Below, piece after piece: positions 20,401 through 20,909 of a stretch of 20,909 bases of DNA. The DNA comes from Spirogloea muscicola (Eukaryota > Streptophyta > Zygnematophyceae > Spirogloeales > Spirogloeaceae): NCBI GenBank assembly GCA_009602725.1, contig WELB01000072.1, positions 43,934-64,842 on the forward strand. The letters run 5' to 3'. Position numbers and translations under genes: made by a program. Position 1 is the first letter of the stretch; each line of letters begins with the position of its first letter. The notes beneath the pieces were generated by a model. It was not told the DNA's origin. It made no database searches and was given only the letters and a program-made list of their open reading frames with translations.

Positions 20401-20898
20401 CGGCAACGACGGCTCCCAGTAGTCTCGGAAGGAGGGCGGCAAGAGGCCGCCACCGCTGTCCACCAGCCCCACTTGGCCCGAGCGAGGAGGGCTCACGATT
20501 GGCGGCTGGCTGCCGGACGAAGTACGATTCAGCGACACCGGCGGCTGCGCGAGCTGCGCGTACGGGTCGAAGGGGTTCGTGGAGCTCGGCGGCGGCCCCT
20601 GGAACTGGCTGCCGCCGACGGCCAGCAGCGATGCGGACGCTGGTACGCCGCCATCCAACCACGCCGGTGCTGCCAATGTCGCCACGGGCTCGGGCTGCTG
20701 CGGCAACCACGCGGCTGCTGAGCGGGCCACGGCCTCGCCGAGGAACGGGTCGGCAGCAGCGGAGGGTGCGGCCTGGTCGTCGTCGCCAAAGTCGATGAGC
20801 GGCACGTCAGAGGCGGCGGCGACGGCGGCGTGGGCGGCGCCCGTCGCGGGCATGCCAGTCAGGCGCCCGCGCACGTCCGGCCGCCCGGCCTCCCACAT
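14470..20898 (-). CDS. WD40-containing type II inositol polyphosphate 5-phosphatase (FRA3/5PTase12-15 type)
   Basis: Exons in transcript order: 20898-19533, 19335-19080, 18933-18039, 17871-17744, 17545-17461, 17216-17027, 16884-16766, 16511-16238, 16062-15933, 15657-15525, 15328-15077, 14874-14470. All introns are GT-AG and all phases match: 1410 residues plus TGA. Residues 1 to about 385 are Ser/Pro/Ala/Gly-rich. About 388-760 hold WD40-like blades ([46 protein letters not shown]). The catalytic domain begins at [10 protein letters not shown] (789), then GLQEIE (820-825), [22 protein letters not shown] (N928, H930), WMGDFNYR (D1039, N1041), [16 protein letters not shown] and DSDHKP (1157-1162). 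These are the metal and phosphate-binding motifs of the family, all intact. After about 1210, an Ig-like tail as in FRA3 ([32 protein letters not shown]). The known role is removal of the 5-phosphate from phosphoinositides or inositol phosphates; FRA3 acts in plant cell wall and actin organisation. The start at 20898 is the first ATG, but a codon beyond the window end is possible. Confidence 0.93.
14875..15076 (-). other. Last intron of the 5-phosphatase gene
   Basis: The donor GTACTG follows GGLPNWLQ and the acceptor CAACAG precedes [10 protein letters not shown], phase 0. The intron happens to be open in the same frame, so an unspliced reading of 15231-14470 is possible but would insert sequence into a conserved tail. 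Confidence 0.75.
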
Positions 20899-20909
20899 GG
20901 CGGGGGGCC

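Noticed and set aside
1-20909. CRISPR arrays, tRNA or rRNA genes, bacterial operons
   Set aside because: I scanned by eye for regularly spaced repeats and tRNA T-loop sequences and found none. Every supported gene is intron-bearing and eukaryotic.

Overview
The window reads as nuclear DNA of a green alga (Chlorophyta, perhaps a trebouxiophyte). It holds three intron-rich protein genes with GC-rich exons. One is a plastid translation polyprotein that fuses S1 domains to two EF-Ts domains, an architecture known from algal and plant chloroplasts. The introns are short and start GTGAGN, GTAAGN or GTGCGN. I assigned lineage from gene content and style only.

Layout. (1) Positions 1-5563, plus strand: the 3' ten exons of the S1/EF-Ts polyprotein gene (PETs type). 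Its 5' end lies outside the window. (2) 5903-8304, minus strand: a seven-exon class I SAM-dependent methyltransferase of the EEF1AKMT4 (eEF1A lysine methyltransferase) type, convergent with gene 1. (3) 8305-14469: about 6 kb with no intact gene. It contains diverged interspersed repeats, two decayed copies of a retroelement with gag-like zinc-knuckle sequence, two LTR-like direct repeats (one split by a nested insertion with an 8-bp flanking duplication), and a large inverted repeat. (4) 14470-20898, minus strand: twelve exons encoding a WD40-containing type II inositol polyphosphate 5-phosphatase of the plant FRA3/5PTase12-15 type.

The exon joins were worked out by hand. Each accepted boundary has GT/AG ends and keeps frame: 4101 nt for gene 1 (1366 residues plus stop, 5' partial) and 4233 nt for gene 3 (1410 residues plus stop). 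In gene 2 only the donor before the last exon is ambiguous.

The genes do not form a pathway. Gene 1 acts in plastid translation, gene 2 probably modifies cytosolic eEF1A, and gene 3 acts in phosphoinositide signalling. I see no convincing undescribed system. The most unusual structures are the roughly 560-residue Ala/Glu/Pro linker in gene 1, the unequal intron placement in its two EF-Ts domains, and the nested retroelement wreckage between genes 2 and 3.
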